In this document: one piece after another, positions 34,076 through 42,479 of the stretch
Layout: every line of letters begins with the position of its first letter
Position numbering within the stretch: position 1 is the first letter of the stretch
NCBI GenBank assembly: GCA_012959465.1
Contig: DUDC01000248.1
Span: forward strand, 36,773-79,251
DNA: 42,479 bases
Direction of reading: 5' to 3'
Source: Planctomycetaceae bacterium
GTDB taxonomy: Bacteria > Planctomycetota > Planctomycetia > Pirellulales > Pirellulaceae
Translations under genes and position numbers: made by a program
The notes under the pieces: model-generated
The model's database searches: none
What the model was told of the DNA's origin: nothing
Seen by the model: only the letters and a program-made list of their open reading frames with translations

Positions 34076-34324
34076 TTACGGTTCTACCTAGTCTGGGGAA
34101 TCGACAACCCGTACAAATAACGGAACCCTCTTACAACTATAGGTCTCGCGTTGCCACATGTTTCGTTCGACTTGAGCCCAGCCAACCAACACCACACGTA
34201 CACACGCACGCGGGCGTCGAGCGAGGTCGTTACAATACGGACTCGTGCGGATGAATGACCGAATACCCACTCGCCCCTTTGCATAACCTCGACTCTGGTC
34301 CAATGGCCATCGACGATTGATCAA

Positions 34325-35398
34325 ATGAACAGTCCGAACCGATATCGGGAAATCAATGTAACTGGACCACCTCATGAGCTTGGTAGGCAGATTGGCGAAG
34401 CTGCCAGCGAGGAGATCCGAGGATTTGTCGATATCGCACTGACTCAAATCAACAGGACGACCAGTGTTTCTCGCTCGCAAGCGTCACGAATAGCCAACCA
34501 GTCTATCGACTACGTTGCCGATTATTCACCGCATTTGCTCGACGAGTTGCGAGGAATTTCGGACGGAGCGGGTGTATCGCTCGAAGATGTGATGTTGTTG
34601 CAAATCCGCAATCAGTTTGCGGCCGAATTGGACAGCGGCTGTACTTCTTTCTCTGTCGGGGCAAAAGCAAACAGAACAGGTCGAATGCTCGTTGGACAAA
34701 ACTGGGACAACGATCCTGGCCTCGACGCATACACGGTCGTACTGACGCGTCACCCAGAGGGCAAACCGTCACTCATGACGGTTACACAAGCCGGTCTAAT
34801 CGCGTACATCGGACTGAATGACGCGGGCATCGCCGCCTGCCTAAACACGCTGCCGGCACCGAGTCGCCCACTAGGAGTACCCCACTATTTCACACTCCGC
34901 TGTCTCTACGAAACCAATTCGCTTGACGAGGCCGTCGCGGTGGTCCACAAAGCAAAGCGAGCGATTCCGGCAAACATCATGTTGGCCACGCCAGACGGAC
35001 CGGCCGACCTGGAGATAACGATTGACAAAGTCTCGCTGTTACGGGATTCCGCCGATTGTGTCGTAACCCATACCAATCACTGCTTGCACCCGGACCTGAT
35101 CGCCATTAACGACCAATTTGACGAACTGATCGAATCGAAGCCGAGAAAAAAACGGATCGACGAGATGTTATCAGACGGTTCGTGTTCCCTCGATCTCGCA
35201 ACATTGAAGGCCGCCCTGCGCGACCATCAAGACTATCCAAAATCCATCTGTCGCCATGCTAATGATCATCCACACAATGGCTTCTGGGAGACCGTGTTTT
35301 CGGTAATTCTCGATCCAGAGAAGGGTGAGATGCACGTCGCCAGAGGCACACCTTGCGATCGTGAGTACGAAGTCTATGCACTGAACGGATCCGGGTAA
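34325..35398 (+). CDS. C45 autoproteolytic acyltransferase/hydrolase
   Basis: Protein of 357 residues of the C45 group of N-terminal nucleophile hydrolases (acyl-CoA:6-APA acyltransferase-like). The sequence DSGCTSFSVG carries Gly105-Cys106, the expected self-cleavage point that frees Cys106 as nucleophile. Then follow GQNWDNDPG, GLIAYIGLNDAGIAACLNTL and THTNHCLHP, all typical of the beta-lactam acyltransferase fold. The N-terminal part (1-105) would become the small subunit. It has no signal peptide. Substrate is unknown; family members act on amides such as penicillins or acyl amino compounds. No neighbour gives a hint. Confidence 0.85.
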   Translation: MNSPNRYREINVTGPPHELGRQIGEAASEEIRGFVDIALTQINRTTSVSRSQASRIANQSIDYVADYSPHLLDELRGISDGAGVSLEDVMLLQIRNQFAAELDSGCTSFSVGAKANRTGRMLVGQNWDNDPGLDAYTVVLTRHPEGKPSLMTVTQAGLIAYIGLNDAGIAACLNTLPAPSRPLGVPHYFTLRCLYETNSLDEAVAVVHKAKRAIPANIMLATPDGPADLEITIDKVSLLRDSADCVVTHTNHCLHPDLIAINDQFDELIESKPRKKRIDEMLSDGSCSLDLATLKAALRDHQDYPKSICRHANDHPHNGFWETVFSVILDPEKGEMHVARGTPCDREYEVYALNGSG

Positions 35399-35440
35399 CG
35401 CAATTTGGGCGAAGCATATCAAACTGTGCCATGGGGAGAA

Positions 35441-35463
35441 CACTGGCGAAGCCAGTGCCACAG
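35441..35463. repeat. Palindromic repeat copy 2
   Basis: CACTGGC-GAA-GCCAGTG followed by CCACAG. It matches the copy at 409-434 at 23 of 26 positions over the aligned stretch from ACTGGC to ATTG, and an inverted copy lies at 35519-35537. Confidence 0.6.
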
Positions 35464-35518
35464 ATTGATTGGATAAAGTCGAGATTTTTTGAGAGATGTT
35501 TACCGCAGTCATCGGCTG

Positions 35519-35537
35519 GCACTGGCTTTGCCAGTGC
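35519..35537. repeat. Palindromic repeat copy 3 (inverted)
   Basis: GCACTGGC-TTT-GCCAGTGC, a perfect 8-bp stem with a three-base loop. It is 56 bases from copy 2 and oriented opposite to it, so the pair resembles the paired layout of REP elements. Confidence 0.6.
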
Positions 35538-35543
35538 TGGTAC

Positions 35544-35574
35544 AAAAAAAGGGCGCTCAAATGAATGAGCGCCC
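35544..35574 (-). terminator. Intrinsic terminator of the His-rich gene
   Basis: Read on the minus strand: GGGCGCTCA, loop TTCATT, TGAGCGCCC, then seven Ts. A perfect 9-bp GC-rich stem plus T-tract 43 bases after the stop codon of the minus-strand gene: a textbook intrinsic terminator. Confidence 0.92.
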
Positions 35575-35616
35575 AGGACTCTACCACCACGGGAAGATCG
35601 GTACACCGCGAGGTGC

Positions 35617-36204
35617 CTAATGCCCGAAGCGGATGCTCCATCGATTCCCGTTCAGGTACACGCCGCCGTTACCCCAACTGTACCCGATACTTGGCCGAAC
35701 GTTCCGTCCGCTGTTGTGGCCGTGCCCGGTATTGTGATGACTCATTCTACGGTGGGCAGCGGCATCCAATGAATCGATGTCTCGTTTGAGGTGGTGAAGG
35801 TTGATTTCCAGGTCATGCATCAGCTCGAAAGCATGGTTCGTGTTGCCGTGAGTGTGTCCGCCAAACGACAAGTCGGTCCGTGCGAAAACTTCCTCGAGGT
35901 GGTGGAACAATTTGTCCGCTCGCTCTAGGTCATTTCGCAGGTGATGGATGCTCCCGGACTGATGTGCCACGGTGTGAATATGTGCTGCGACTCGGTAGAG
36001 TTGCAGGGCATCGGATCGCAAATGGGAGTATCCCGATTTGTGACGGTAATGTCGTGAGAACTCGCTTATCAGCTGGCGAGTCTGCGACTGCACCTCGACG
36101 GCCAATTTGTCGATGTGGTGGTACGTGTCTGCGTTGGCAGTCGTTGTGGTGAACGCCAGAGCGGCCAGGGCGAGCGACGTCAGCAATTTTTTTCGGTAAG
36201 TCAT
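35617..36204 (-). CDS. Histidine-rich secreted protein, unknown function
   Basis: Protein of 195 residues. The ATG at 36204 follows GGGAG and gives a signal peptide (basic MTYRKK, hydrophobic SLALAALAF, likely cleavage after TANA at about 25). The mature part is helical and contains about 24 histidines (12%), often as HH pairs spaced along helices (YHHIDKL, SIHHLRNDL, LFHHLEEV, NLHHLKRD). The C-terminus is glycine-rich with SIGYSWGNGGVYLNG. Metal binding in the periplasm is an inference. It is a single-gene unit with its own terminator. Confidence 0.75.
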   Translation of the reverse strand: MTYRKKLLTSLALAALAFTTTTANADTYHHIDKLAVEVQSQTRQLISEFSRHYRHKSGYSHLRSDALQLYRVAAHIHTVAHQSGSIHHLRNDLERADKLFHHLEEVFARTDLSFGGHTHGNTNHAFELMHDLEINLHHLKRDIDSLDAAAHRRMSHHNTGHGHNSGRNVRPSIGYSWGNGGVYLNGNRWSIRFGH

Positions 36205-36457
36205 TTTCTCGTCTCCCATAAGTGTGGTTGAGTGTCCGTTGCAGATATGTAAAAGCAACGACCGCGCCGCACCTTCGAGAGACAGCGGATTACTGACACG
36301 TAAGTCTAGTTACATAAACAGATTACGAAAACATGATTTTTCTGACGACCGCTGATATCGGAAACTAGGCCGACCCCAAAGCGCCATCGAAACGATCACA
36401 CCGAAGATCATACTGAGACTAGTTCGCCCGTTCGTGCCGTATTCAGCCGCGTGATAT

Positions 36458-36473
36458 GGCCGCGAACGCGGCC
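36458..36473 (-). terminator. Possible hairpin after the PHP gene
   Basis: GGCCGC-GAAC-GCGGCC is a perfect 6-bp stem starting ten bases after the stop codon of the minus-strand PHP gene. It has no T-tract and may be only a short transcript end structure. Confidence 0.4.
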
Positions 36474-36482
36474 GACGCATGA

Positions 36483-38078
36483 CTACTCAGCCCTTCGGCG
36501 GAATTGATCTTGGGCGCGTCGAAAAATCGCTTCAACTTGCTGACGCTCCTCGACATTAGCATAGCGGTTTCGCGCTGCAACGACTCGCAACAGCCGACCG
36601 ATCCAATCGACGAAATACTGGGCGTCCTCGGCGTTTCGAATCGGCTGACGATTGACGTGTACGTACACGGGACTAGTATGCGCCCACACCGGACCATCGA
36701 TCACGTTCGGGTGATCCGCACCACGGACTCGCAGCGCTATCCAGCTGCTTCGTTCAATCGGGATGTTCACTTCAAATCGCTGGACCTGAACCTGGGTCGA
36801 ACCCGCGTCGCGTGACACGACCTTCTCGGATGCCACCTTGCCGTTAACGATCACTTCGATGCGATTGAACGGCAAGTGGCTTTCGGCTTGGACATCGACT
36901 TGCAGATGACCAGGGCGGTCAAGTGAGACTGTCTCACCCGGTTCTCGACCAGCGACCAAGAGTCGAAGAACGGGGCCATTGGTGACAAATGTCCTCCCCT
37001 TTGCCAAGGCCGACAACCACTTGTCCATCGTGAGTGAGCCATCCAATCGCACGTAGACTCGGCAGCCACCCATTGGATCGGTAGATCGATCGAGCAGAGC
37101 ATCCGTTCCGACGCACGCCGACAATCTCAGACCACAATTGAGCAGTCGATACCACAACTGGGCCGATAGGTCCTCATCGCTGTTGTAGCACATCAGGTCG
37201 ACCGCTTGCACGACGTCCAGCATCGCGTCAACGGGCAACTCGCGTGCAGCAGCATTCCCGGCCGTCTGATCTTCGCCGAATGGTAAGGGTTGACCAGCAA
37301 ACATCGGATGGCCGTACGTCACCAGCCCTCCCTGTCGGCAAGCTTCGGCGGCCATCTGGTAGTTTGCTGGGAAGTCATTGCGATTCGGTGTGTCATCAAA
37401 GCCGGTGTATTGTGGTTCGACCAGCTTTTTGATTCCGAAGAACTGCATATGTCCATAAATCGAACTTCGCATTTCCTCACCGAAAACCAAGAGTTGTTTT
37501 TTCGTTGAGAGAGCATGCGGCTTCCCGGTGATCAAATCCGCGTCGCGAATGTCATCACCAACGTTATTAGAGACACAGAGGTTGACGAAGTTGAGGCCTT
37601 CGGCTCGGGCCGCTACCAACGCGTCAGCAACGGTGACGGCATACGGACCACCCGTATGCAGATGCACGTGCGAATCGCCCGAGTACCAACCCCGCGGCTC
37701 CAGATTGATCCACCGCTTCAAATTGACCGTGAGTTTGGATTCGGTTCCGACGTCCAATTGGACGGACTGAGGAACATACTCTAATCCGTTTGAGACGTAG
37801 ACGCGTGCCGGTCCCGACGGAAGATGAATCTCAAACGAATCATCGGCGTAGAAGTAGGACTCGCCCCGCTTCGTTTTGCGGAGAATCGTCCGCTCCGGTG
37901 CATACTCCACGCCATCACTTGCCAAGATTCGCACACGTGCCGCCATAGGCCCATTGTCGCGAAGTCGAACTTGAACCGGCCGTTTAGGCGGATCGGCCCA
38001 GGCCAGAACGCTAAATGCCGTCAATGTACAGTAAACGATAATGGCTGATGAGTTGGATCGCGGGATCAGGCCGTTCAT
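36483..38078 (-). CDS. PHP/CehA-McbA-type metallohydrolase, secreted
   Basis: Protein of 531 residues. The ATG at 38078 follows AGAGG and gives a signal peptide ending near VLAWADP. A beta-rich domain (about 40-125) precedes the catalytic PHP domain: WYSGDSHVHLHTGG with Asp135, His137 and His139, then FVNLCVSNN, YGHPMF, DLMCYNSDED and GTDALLDRS, the blocks of the CehA/McbA family. The last 150 residues form a further beta domain and a helical tail. CehA is a carbaryl hydrolase; most relatives are unknown. The gene follows the haem/PQQ dehydrogenase by 38 bases. Confidence 0.82.
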   Translation of the reverse strand: MNGLIPRSNSSAIIVYCTLTAFSVLAWADPPKRPVQVRLRDNGPMAARVRILASDGVEYAPERTILRKTKRGESYFYADDSFEIHLPSGPARVYVSNGLEYVPQSVQLDVGTESKLTVNLKRWINLEPRGWYSGDSHVHLHTGGPYAVTVADALVAARAEGLNFVNLCVSNNVGDDIRDADLITGKPHALSTKKQLLVFGEEMRSSIYGHMQFFGIKKLVEPQYTGFDDTPNRNDFPANYQMAAEACRQGGLVTYGHPMFAGQPLPFGEDQTAGNAAARELPVDAMLDVVQAVDLMCYNSDEDLSAQLWYRLLNCGLRLSACVGTDALLDRSTDPMGGCRVYVRLDGSLTMDKWLSALAKGRTFVTNGPVLRLLVAGREPGETVSLDRPGHLQVDVQAESHLPFNRIEVIVNGKVASEKVVSRDAGSTQVQVQRFEVNIPIERSSWIALRVRGADHPNVIDGPVWAHTSPVYVHVNRQPIRNAEDAQYFVDWIGRLLRVVAARNRYANVEERQQVEAIFRRAQDQFRRRAE

Positions 38079-38116
38079 TGGTTGCCTCTTTTGAATGTCG
38101 CCAAACAAAAAACTAT

Positions 38117-39814
38117 TTACTCGAAGATGGCATCATCGAGCACGATTCGGAAGATCGTGCCCTGGTAACCGACGATGAACAGTTCCCCCTCGGAGTCGAT
38201 ACCGAACGAAGCAGGTTTTTCGGGGCAGCTGCCAATCTGCCGGATCTTCACGAGTTTTCGATTGGATTGTGTCATCGCCCAGATTCTCTTGGATTCAAAA
38301 TCACTAAAGATATACGCCCCGACAAACGTCGGGCTGCGTGTGCCGCGATAGACATAACCCCCTGTTACCGAAACACCCAGCTTTCGGCGATACGAAACGA
38401 CAGGAGGTGTGAAGGTCACATCGTCGTCGCTGCGGCGATATTGATTCGAAAATGGCGTGAAGCCCTCGAAGACATTCCAGCCGTGGTTTTCTCCAACCCG
38501 CGCGATCGAAACCTCTTCAAACAGGTTTTGGCCGATGTCACCAACCCACAGATCTTTGGTTTTGGAATCCCAACTGAACCGCCACGGCATTCGAAATCCG
38601 TACGCCCAGATCTCCGGACGCACATCCCCAGCGGTCTTCTTGAAGGGATTGGTATCGGGGATAGCGTATGGTTTTTCGCTGGTAGCGTGGTCAACATCGA
38701 TCCTCAATATCTTGCCCAGGAAGATACTCAAATCCTGGCCATGACCATCCGGGTCTTCTTGCGGACCGCCATCACCTGCGCCTATGTACAAGTAGCCATC
38801 TGGCCCGAACGCTAACATGCCACCCCAATGCAGATCCGTGCGTTGCTTGATTCGCAGCAGACGCCTTGAGGCACGGCCAAGATCACGACTCAAGTCCTTT
38901 GTTGCTTGCCGCTCCACGATCACGGGCGAGAAAACTCCCTCTTCCCGAACGTGATAATTCAAGTAGTATTTCCCGTTCTTCAAGAATTCCGGATGAAAGG
39001 CGAGGCACATTACGCCTTCGAATTTTCCTGAAATCGATTCGTGACTAAGATCGGCGAACAGTGATTTCTGATCACCGTGTTGATTTTTCTCAAGCTGCCA
39101 GACCTTGCACGTTTGTTGTTCGACAACAAGAAATGTACTGTTCGTTCCTGGTTTCGCAACGATCCATACCGGATGGTCAAAACGCATTTCCTCGGAGTGC
39201 AGTGGAACCAGTTGGACTGGCTTCGTCGTGTGTCGAATCTCGACAGGAAGCCCGGGGTGGGCTTCGCCCTCCTTCTGCTTGAGAGTTAAGAGGTAGGCAA
39301 TCATGTTGGCAAATTGGTCGGCTGTCACCGTCTTGTACAGACCCGTTGGCATCAACGACGTCTTGCCACGCTTTTGCTCTTCCACATCACCGAGCGGAAT
39401 CCGCAAAAGCTTGCCTTCTGCATCAATTAACTCGATCTCGCTGTCGGTCCTGCGACGCAACACACCTGTATGAGTCTTACCGTCGGTTGTGATCACGACA
39501 AGCGAGGCATAGTCGGGGTGAATGCCCGCGTTCGGTTCAAGCACGGATTGGATGAGCTGTTCACGCGTGTACTTGTCACCTATCACAGCCAGGTTCGGAC
39601 CGGCCAGCCGTTCCTTGCCGGAAACCGCATGGCACTTCTTGCACGCACCTTCCTTCGACTCGAAAACGACCTTACCCAACGCAACGTCTCCTGACATCAT
39701 CGCCGCGTTGCGATATTCATTGAGGATCTTTCTGTCCTCTTGACCGATGACTTGTACCGTCAGGCAAAGAGTCAATACGGTAACGGAAGCGAGTGACTGG
39801 TGAGCGTGGTGCAT
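38117..39814 (-). CDS. PQQ-type sugar dehydrogenase with N-terminal haem c domain
   Basis: Exported protein of 565 residues. The ATG at 39814 follows GAGGA at six bases; a signal peptide (SVTVLTLCLTVQVIG) ends near residue 25. Residues about 40-190 are a haem domain of the planctomycete type: CKKCH at 58-62, LAGPNLAVIG, and MPTGLY as likely Met ligand. The rest (about 205-565) is a six-bladed glucose/sorbosone dehydrogenase propeller: HPEFLKNGKYYLNY, GPDGYLYIGAGDGG, GQDLSIFLGKILRIDV, PWRFSWDS, VGDIGQNLFEEV and FSDFESKRIW. It would oxidise a sugar in the periplasm and pass electrons to its own haem. It carries its own promoter and precedes the PHP gene. Confidence 0.88.
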   Translation of the reverse strand: MHHAHQSLASVTVLTLCLTVQVIGQEDRKILNEYRNAAMMSGDVALGKVVFESKEGACKKCHAVSGKERLAGPNLAVIGDKYTREQLIQSVLEPNAGIHPDYASLVVITTDGKTHTGVLRRRTDSEIELIDAEGKLLRIPLGDVEEQKRGKTSLMPTGLYKTVTADQFANMIAYLLTLKQKEGEAHPGLPVEIRHTTKPVQLVPLHSEEMRFDHPVWIVAKPGTNSTFLVVEQQTCKVWQLEKNQHGDQKSLFADLSHESISGKFEGVMCLAFHPEFLKNGKYYLNYHVREEGVFSPVIVERQATKDLSRDLGRASRRLLRIKQRTDLHWGGMLAFGPDGYLYIGAGDGGPQEDPDGHGQDLSIFLGKILRIDVDHATSEKPYAIPDTNPFKKTAGDVRPEIWAYGFRMPWRFSWDSKTKDLWVGDIGQNLFEEVSIARVGENHGWNVFEGFTPFSNQYRRSDDDVTFTPPVVSYRRKLGVSVTGGYVYRGTRSPTFVGAYIFSDFESKRIWAMTQSNRKLVKIRQIGSCPEKPASFGIDSEGELFIVGYQGTIFRIVLDDAIFE

Positions 39815-39848
39815 GTTGAATCCTCGATGGTGAGGGAGTGGTTCGGGG

Positions 39849-39877
39849 ATTATAGATGCGCTGGCCACCGGCCTCAA
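39849..39877 (-). promoter_or_regulatory. Promoter of the dehydrogenase-PHP operon
   Basis: On the minus strand: TTGAGG (39877-39872), 17 bases, then TATAAT (39854-39849), a perfect -10 with a four-of-six -35. The start of transcription near 39842 leaves a leader of about 28 bases with a GAGGA site. Confidence 0.7.
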
Positions 39878-40190
39878 ATGGCCGTGGGACAGCCGGTTCG
39901 CATTCATGGCCTCATCGATCGGGCAGAGGTCAGTCGAGGTGACAGCGAATACAAGTAAGCGCAAGCCAGTCGGTCGACGATTTGAACCGAAGGCCTTAGT
40001 CGGCTAGCACCTGTTAGCCAAACAGGATCTCACCATCGTGATGCCGTCGCGTGAGGCTGGTCACTTTCGGCGCAAGTGACCTACTCTCGCATCACGGATT
40101 TTTTGAAATTCCGCTAGTGCGAGGCGATGAGAAACGTCACAATCACCAGTCATCGGACGGTCTTGTCCACGGCACGGCGAACGCTCAATT
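39878..40190. other. Divergent spacer, no gene recognised
   Basis: Apart from the promoter just before it on the minus strand, this stretch before the PrsW gene shows no gene, tRNA or clear hairpin. No clear plus-strand promoter was found by eye. Confidence 0.3.
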
Positions 40191-40931
40191 ATGCCTGTTT
40201 TTCTTCTCATGCTCGTTTGTGCATACGGTTTGGCGGTGATGGTCTATCGCTACGACATGTACGACCGAGAGCCCTGGTACTTGCTGCTGTTGGCCGTTGT
40301 TTTGGGCGGCGGTGCAAGTTGGATGGTCGGGGGCGTGGAGGACTCTATCATTCAATGGCTGGGTTCGAATGACCAGACGTTCGCGCAGGCGGCAATTGCC
40401 GGAGTGTTGGAGGAGGCGGTCAAATTCACTATCGTTCTGGCCATTGCCTTGCTTTTTCGCTCAGAATTCAATGATCCGTTGGATGGGCTAATCTATGGGG
40501 CCTTTGCCGGCTTGGGTTTTGCGATCGAGGAATCCAGATTCTACATCGGTCTGGCACCGAGCGGCGCTCGGCAAATTGGTCCCGAGGCCGTCCGGCTGTT
40601 CTTGCATCTGTTGCTCGGCGGCCTGGGTGGATTCGGATTGGGACTGGCGAGATTTCCAAAACGGCTACGAATATGGGCCATCCTATTGCCCGGCTGTTTG
40701 GCATCTTCGATGGTCATCCATTTCCTGTGGGATTACTGGCTGGGTCTGCCCGAAGCCACGACGGATACGGCCGGGTTTCGACGATGGGCCGCCGTGTCGT
40801 TGATGGTGGTTACCACCTCGATGTTCGGCGGGGCGGTGGTCTACGGAGTGCGTTGGTCAAAAAAGATCCTCGCGCCTTTAAGTGAAAAACGACTCTGGGG
40901 CTGGCCCTTCTCACTACTGATTCGCAAGTAG
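40191..40931 (+). CDS. PrsW-family intramembrane metalloprotease
   Basis: Polytopic membrane protein of 246 residues with about seven helices. The PrsW signatures are present: YDMYDREPW near the N-terminus, EEAVKF (Glu74, Glu75, Lys78), GLIYGAFAGLGFAIEES (Glu113, Glu114), His139 in LFLHLLLGG and His177 in VIHFLWD. In Bacillus, PrsW makes the first cut in an anti-sigma factor before a site-2 protease. Here an ECF anti-sigma gene and an M50 protease lie in the same window but are not adjacent. No ribosome binding site is obvious before the ATG. Confidence 0.87.
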   Translation: MPVFLLMLVCAYGLAVMVYRYDMYDREPWYLLLLAVVLGGGASWMVGGVEDSIIQWLGSNDQTFAQAAIAGVLEEAVKFTIVLAIALLFRSEFNDPLDGLIYGAFAGLGFAIEESRFYIGLAPSGARQIGPEAVRLFLHLLLGGLGGFGLGLARFPKRLRIWAILLPGCLASSMVIHFLWDYWLGLPEATTDTAGFRRWAAVSLMVVTTSMFGGAVVYGVRWSKKILAPLSEKRLWGWPFSLLIRK

Positions 40932-40994
40932 ATTCCGGAGATTTTCCGCAACTCTCGTCGTCGAATTGACCGCAACCACCAACCGTAGGGCTGA

Positions 40995-42410
40995 CTAGCC
41001 AAACAACTGGTCCAAAGCGTGACCTTCGTCTAGCAAGTTAAATGGACGGCCCTGCGTGTCGCGAATCTGGACCGATTCAATTCCCCTCGCCGCATAGACG
41101 GTTTGGGCGATGTCTTCCGGGCCGACTGGATTGTCCTTTGGCTCTTCTCCGAATTTGTCGGTCGAACCGTAGACTTGACCGCCTCGAATCCCTCCCCCAG
41201 CCAAAAGAACACTCATGCTCTTTGTCCAATGGTCTCGGCCCGCACCAGCAACACCACCGGACCGAGGGTCACCGATCTTCGGACGTCGCCCCATTTCGCT
41301 AGTCACCATGACCAACGTCTCATCGAGCAGGCCACGATCCGATAGATCCTCGATAAGAGCCGAGTAGGCTCGATCAAATTCCGGCAACAGATTGTGCTGG
41401 AGACAATTGAAGTTGTTGCCATGAGTATCCCATCCTCCTGCACTCTTGCATTTTGCCTTGAGTCCTTCATGTTCTTTCCAGAATACCGTAACGAAAGGAA
41501 CGCCGGCCTCTACCAATCGCCGAGCCATCAATAGACTCAGTCCATTGATGGTCTCACCGTACCTTTCGCGTGTCTTCTCGGGTTCGTCTTCCAAACGAAA
41601 AGCGTCTGCCGTCGTTCCTGAAGTCAACAACTCAAACGCTTTTTGCTGCTGATATCCCAAACGTAGGTAGCCGGGATCATTGTCGGCGCGTCGCCGGACA
41701 GAATCGAGTTGCGCTAGTAACGATTTCCGTCCCTCCAAACGGCTGGCCGTCATTCCGTCAGCAATTGATAGGCTCGGCGCAAGAAATTGCAGTGGATTTT
41801 CTGGGTCGTTTTTCAGGTAAAACGGATCGTGCTGAAAACCCAATCGTCCAGCAAATTGACCAGGCCGCGTGTACGGCGCTTTGCTCGGCTTGTGTGGAAG
41901 CGATATGATCTGCGGCAAGCTGGGATGGGGTGGCTGTTGTGAGCCGATAATACTGCCCAAGAATGGCCAATCGTCCGGTTGAGGCCGGCGGTCGTTACCT
42001 TGAGTTCGAAATGTGATGTCGGGCGGTCGCCCGGTCAAGTTGTAATAGTAGCCCGCGTGGTGATCGCCTGTGGCACGACCATAGTCGGTGACCGATCGTA
42101 CAATCGCGATATGCTCAGCCTGTTTCGCCATCATTGGAAGGTGTTCGCACAGGCGGATGTCGGGCGCGGTTGTTGCGATCGACTGAAATGGTCCGCGATA
42201 CGCGAGCGGAGCATCGGGCTTCATGTCCCAAGTGTCAATGTGCGAAGCGCCGCCACAAAGGAAGAACAGAATCGTCGATTTCGCTCGGCCCTTTGATGTT
42301 GGCTCCGCACTAGCAACCAGAGGTGCAACGGATGCGCTAGCCGACAAGAGTCCGACTGTGGACGCGGTCAAGAACTCGCGTCGATGTAATCGAGGCGGCG
42401 TAACGAACAT
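40995..42410 (-). CDS. DUF1501 protein with Tat signal
   Basis: Protein of 471 residues typical of planctomycetes. The twin-arginine signal HRREFLTAS (Arg10-Arg11) is followed by a hydrophobic stretch ending near ASA. DUF1501 blocks: FFLCGGASHIDTWDMKPDAP, DHHAGYYYNLTG, WPFLGSIIG, RLEGRKSLLAQLD, GGWDTHGNNF, TLVMVTSEMGRRPKIG and GGGIRGGQVYGSTD. The fold is alkaline-phosphatase/sulfatase-like with Asp and His metal sites, but no activity is proven. An AGAGG site lies before the ATG. Genes of this class usually follow a DUF1549/DUF1553 gene, which may be the one cut by the window end. Confidence 0.93.
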   Translation of the reverse strand: MFVTPPRLHRREFLTASTVGLLSASASVAPLVASAEPTSKGRAKSTILFFLCGGASHIDTWDMKPDAPLAYRGPFQSIATTAPDIRLCEHLPMMAKQAEHIAIVRSVTDYGRATGDHHAGYYYNLTGRPPDITFRTQGNDRRPQPDDWPFLGSIIGSQQPPHPSLPQIISLPHKPSKAPYTRPGQFAGRLGFQHDPFYLKNDPENPLQFLAPSLSIADGMTASRLEGRKSLLAQLDSVRRRADNDPGYLRLGYQQQKAFELLTSGTTADAFRLEDEPEKTRERYGETINGLSLLMARRLVEAGVPFVTVFWKEHEGLKAKCKSAGGWDTHGNNFNCLQHNLLPEFDRAYSALIEDLSDRGLLDETLVMVTSEMGRRPKIGDPRSGGVAGAGRDHWTKSMSVLLAGGGIRGGQVYGSTDKFGEEPKDNPVGPEDIAQTVYAARGIESVQIRDTQGRPFNLLDEGHALDQLFG

Positions 42411-42412
42411 GA

Positions 42413-42479
42413 CTAGCCTCTTCTGAGTTTACGGCGAATCGGCAACAACAGAAATACTAACGAAGTTGGAATGGCTTGT
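42413..42479 (-). CDS. C-terminal end of an upstream gene, window-truncated
   Basis: One minus-strand frame is open to the window end and stops with TAG at 42413-42415, two bases before the DUF1501 ATG. Its last residues, IPTSLVFLLLPIRRKLRRG, form a short hydrophobic segment and a basic tail, as in a C-terminal membrane anchor or sorting signal. The tight spacing suggests an operon. Another frame also stops close by, so the call is tentative. Confidence 0.4.
   Translation of the reverse strand, partial: QAIPTSLVFLLLPIRRKLRRG

Noticed and set aside
39960..40060. tRNA-like hairpin-rich stretch
   Set aside because: No anticodon arm or T-loop consensus can be fitted.

Overview
The window reads as a chromosomal piece of a planctomycete, most likely a Pirellulales-type organism. 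The evidence is gene content: a Tat-exported DUF1501 protein, a PQQ-type sugar dehydrogenase with a haem c domain, a CehA/McbA-type PHP hydrolase, a C45 hydrolase, a chlamydia/planctomycete-style CdsA signature, several GTG starts and short intergenic palindromes. Taxonomy was inferred by reading alone; no database was searched. No tRNA, rRNA, CRISPR array, intact transposase or phage gene was seen.

Layout. 1-347: 3' end of a peroxiredoxin-like gene. 348-676: palindrome-rich spacer. 677-3692 (-): housekeeping operon purA-uppS-cdsA. 4131-10472 (+): conserved operon phoH, 7TMR-HD phosphohydrolase, an 81-aa unknown, ybeY, CorC-type CBS protein, folP. 10463-18048 (-): eight-gene sugar-acid cluster (UxaE epimerase, aldo/keto reductase, Zn dehydrogenase, TIM-barrel isomerase, FucU mutarotase, lactonase, UxuB-type SDR, PfkB kinase). 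Read together these give a nearly complete oxidative route for L-galactose: L-galactose to L-galactonolactone, L-galactonate, D-tagaturonate, D-fructuronate, D-mannonate and, after a dehydratase not in the window, KDG to KDPG. This is the most interesting system here.

18525-19961 (+): a TolC-type outer-membrane lipoprotein, followed by what look like wrecked remnants of its adaptor and RND pump partners (20101-20385). 20493-25188 (-): a tight five-gene operon of unknown purpose (ATP-grasp enzyme, truncated GNAT-like small membrane protein, OPA-type transporter, LicC-like nucleotidyltransferase, MetE-like zinc enzyme) that looks like a small biosynthetic or surface-modification pathway. 25478-27541 (+): an unusual membrane protein joining MORN-like repeats to an M50 site-2-protease core. 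27591-28414 (+): cupin and DinB-like pair, ended by a strong hairpin shared with a convergent secreted repeat protein (28491-29777, -).

30113-31750 (+): large DUF4173-like membrane protein. 32093-33364 (+): ECF sigma factor, zinc-finger anti-sigma factor and YbjQ protein, preceded by a plausible self-regulated ECF promoter and palindromes. 33467-34075 (-): small membrane protein. 34325-35398 (+): C45 autoproteolytic hydrolase. 35617-36204 (-): histidine-rich secreted protein with a textbook terminator. 36483-39814 (-): PHP hydrolase and haem/PQQ dehydrogenase behind a TTGAGG-17-TATAAT promoter. 40191-40931 (+): PrsW-type intramembrane protease. 40995-42410 (-): DUF1501 protein, preceded by the last codons of a probable upstream gene that runs off the window.
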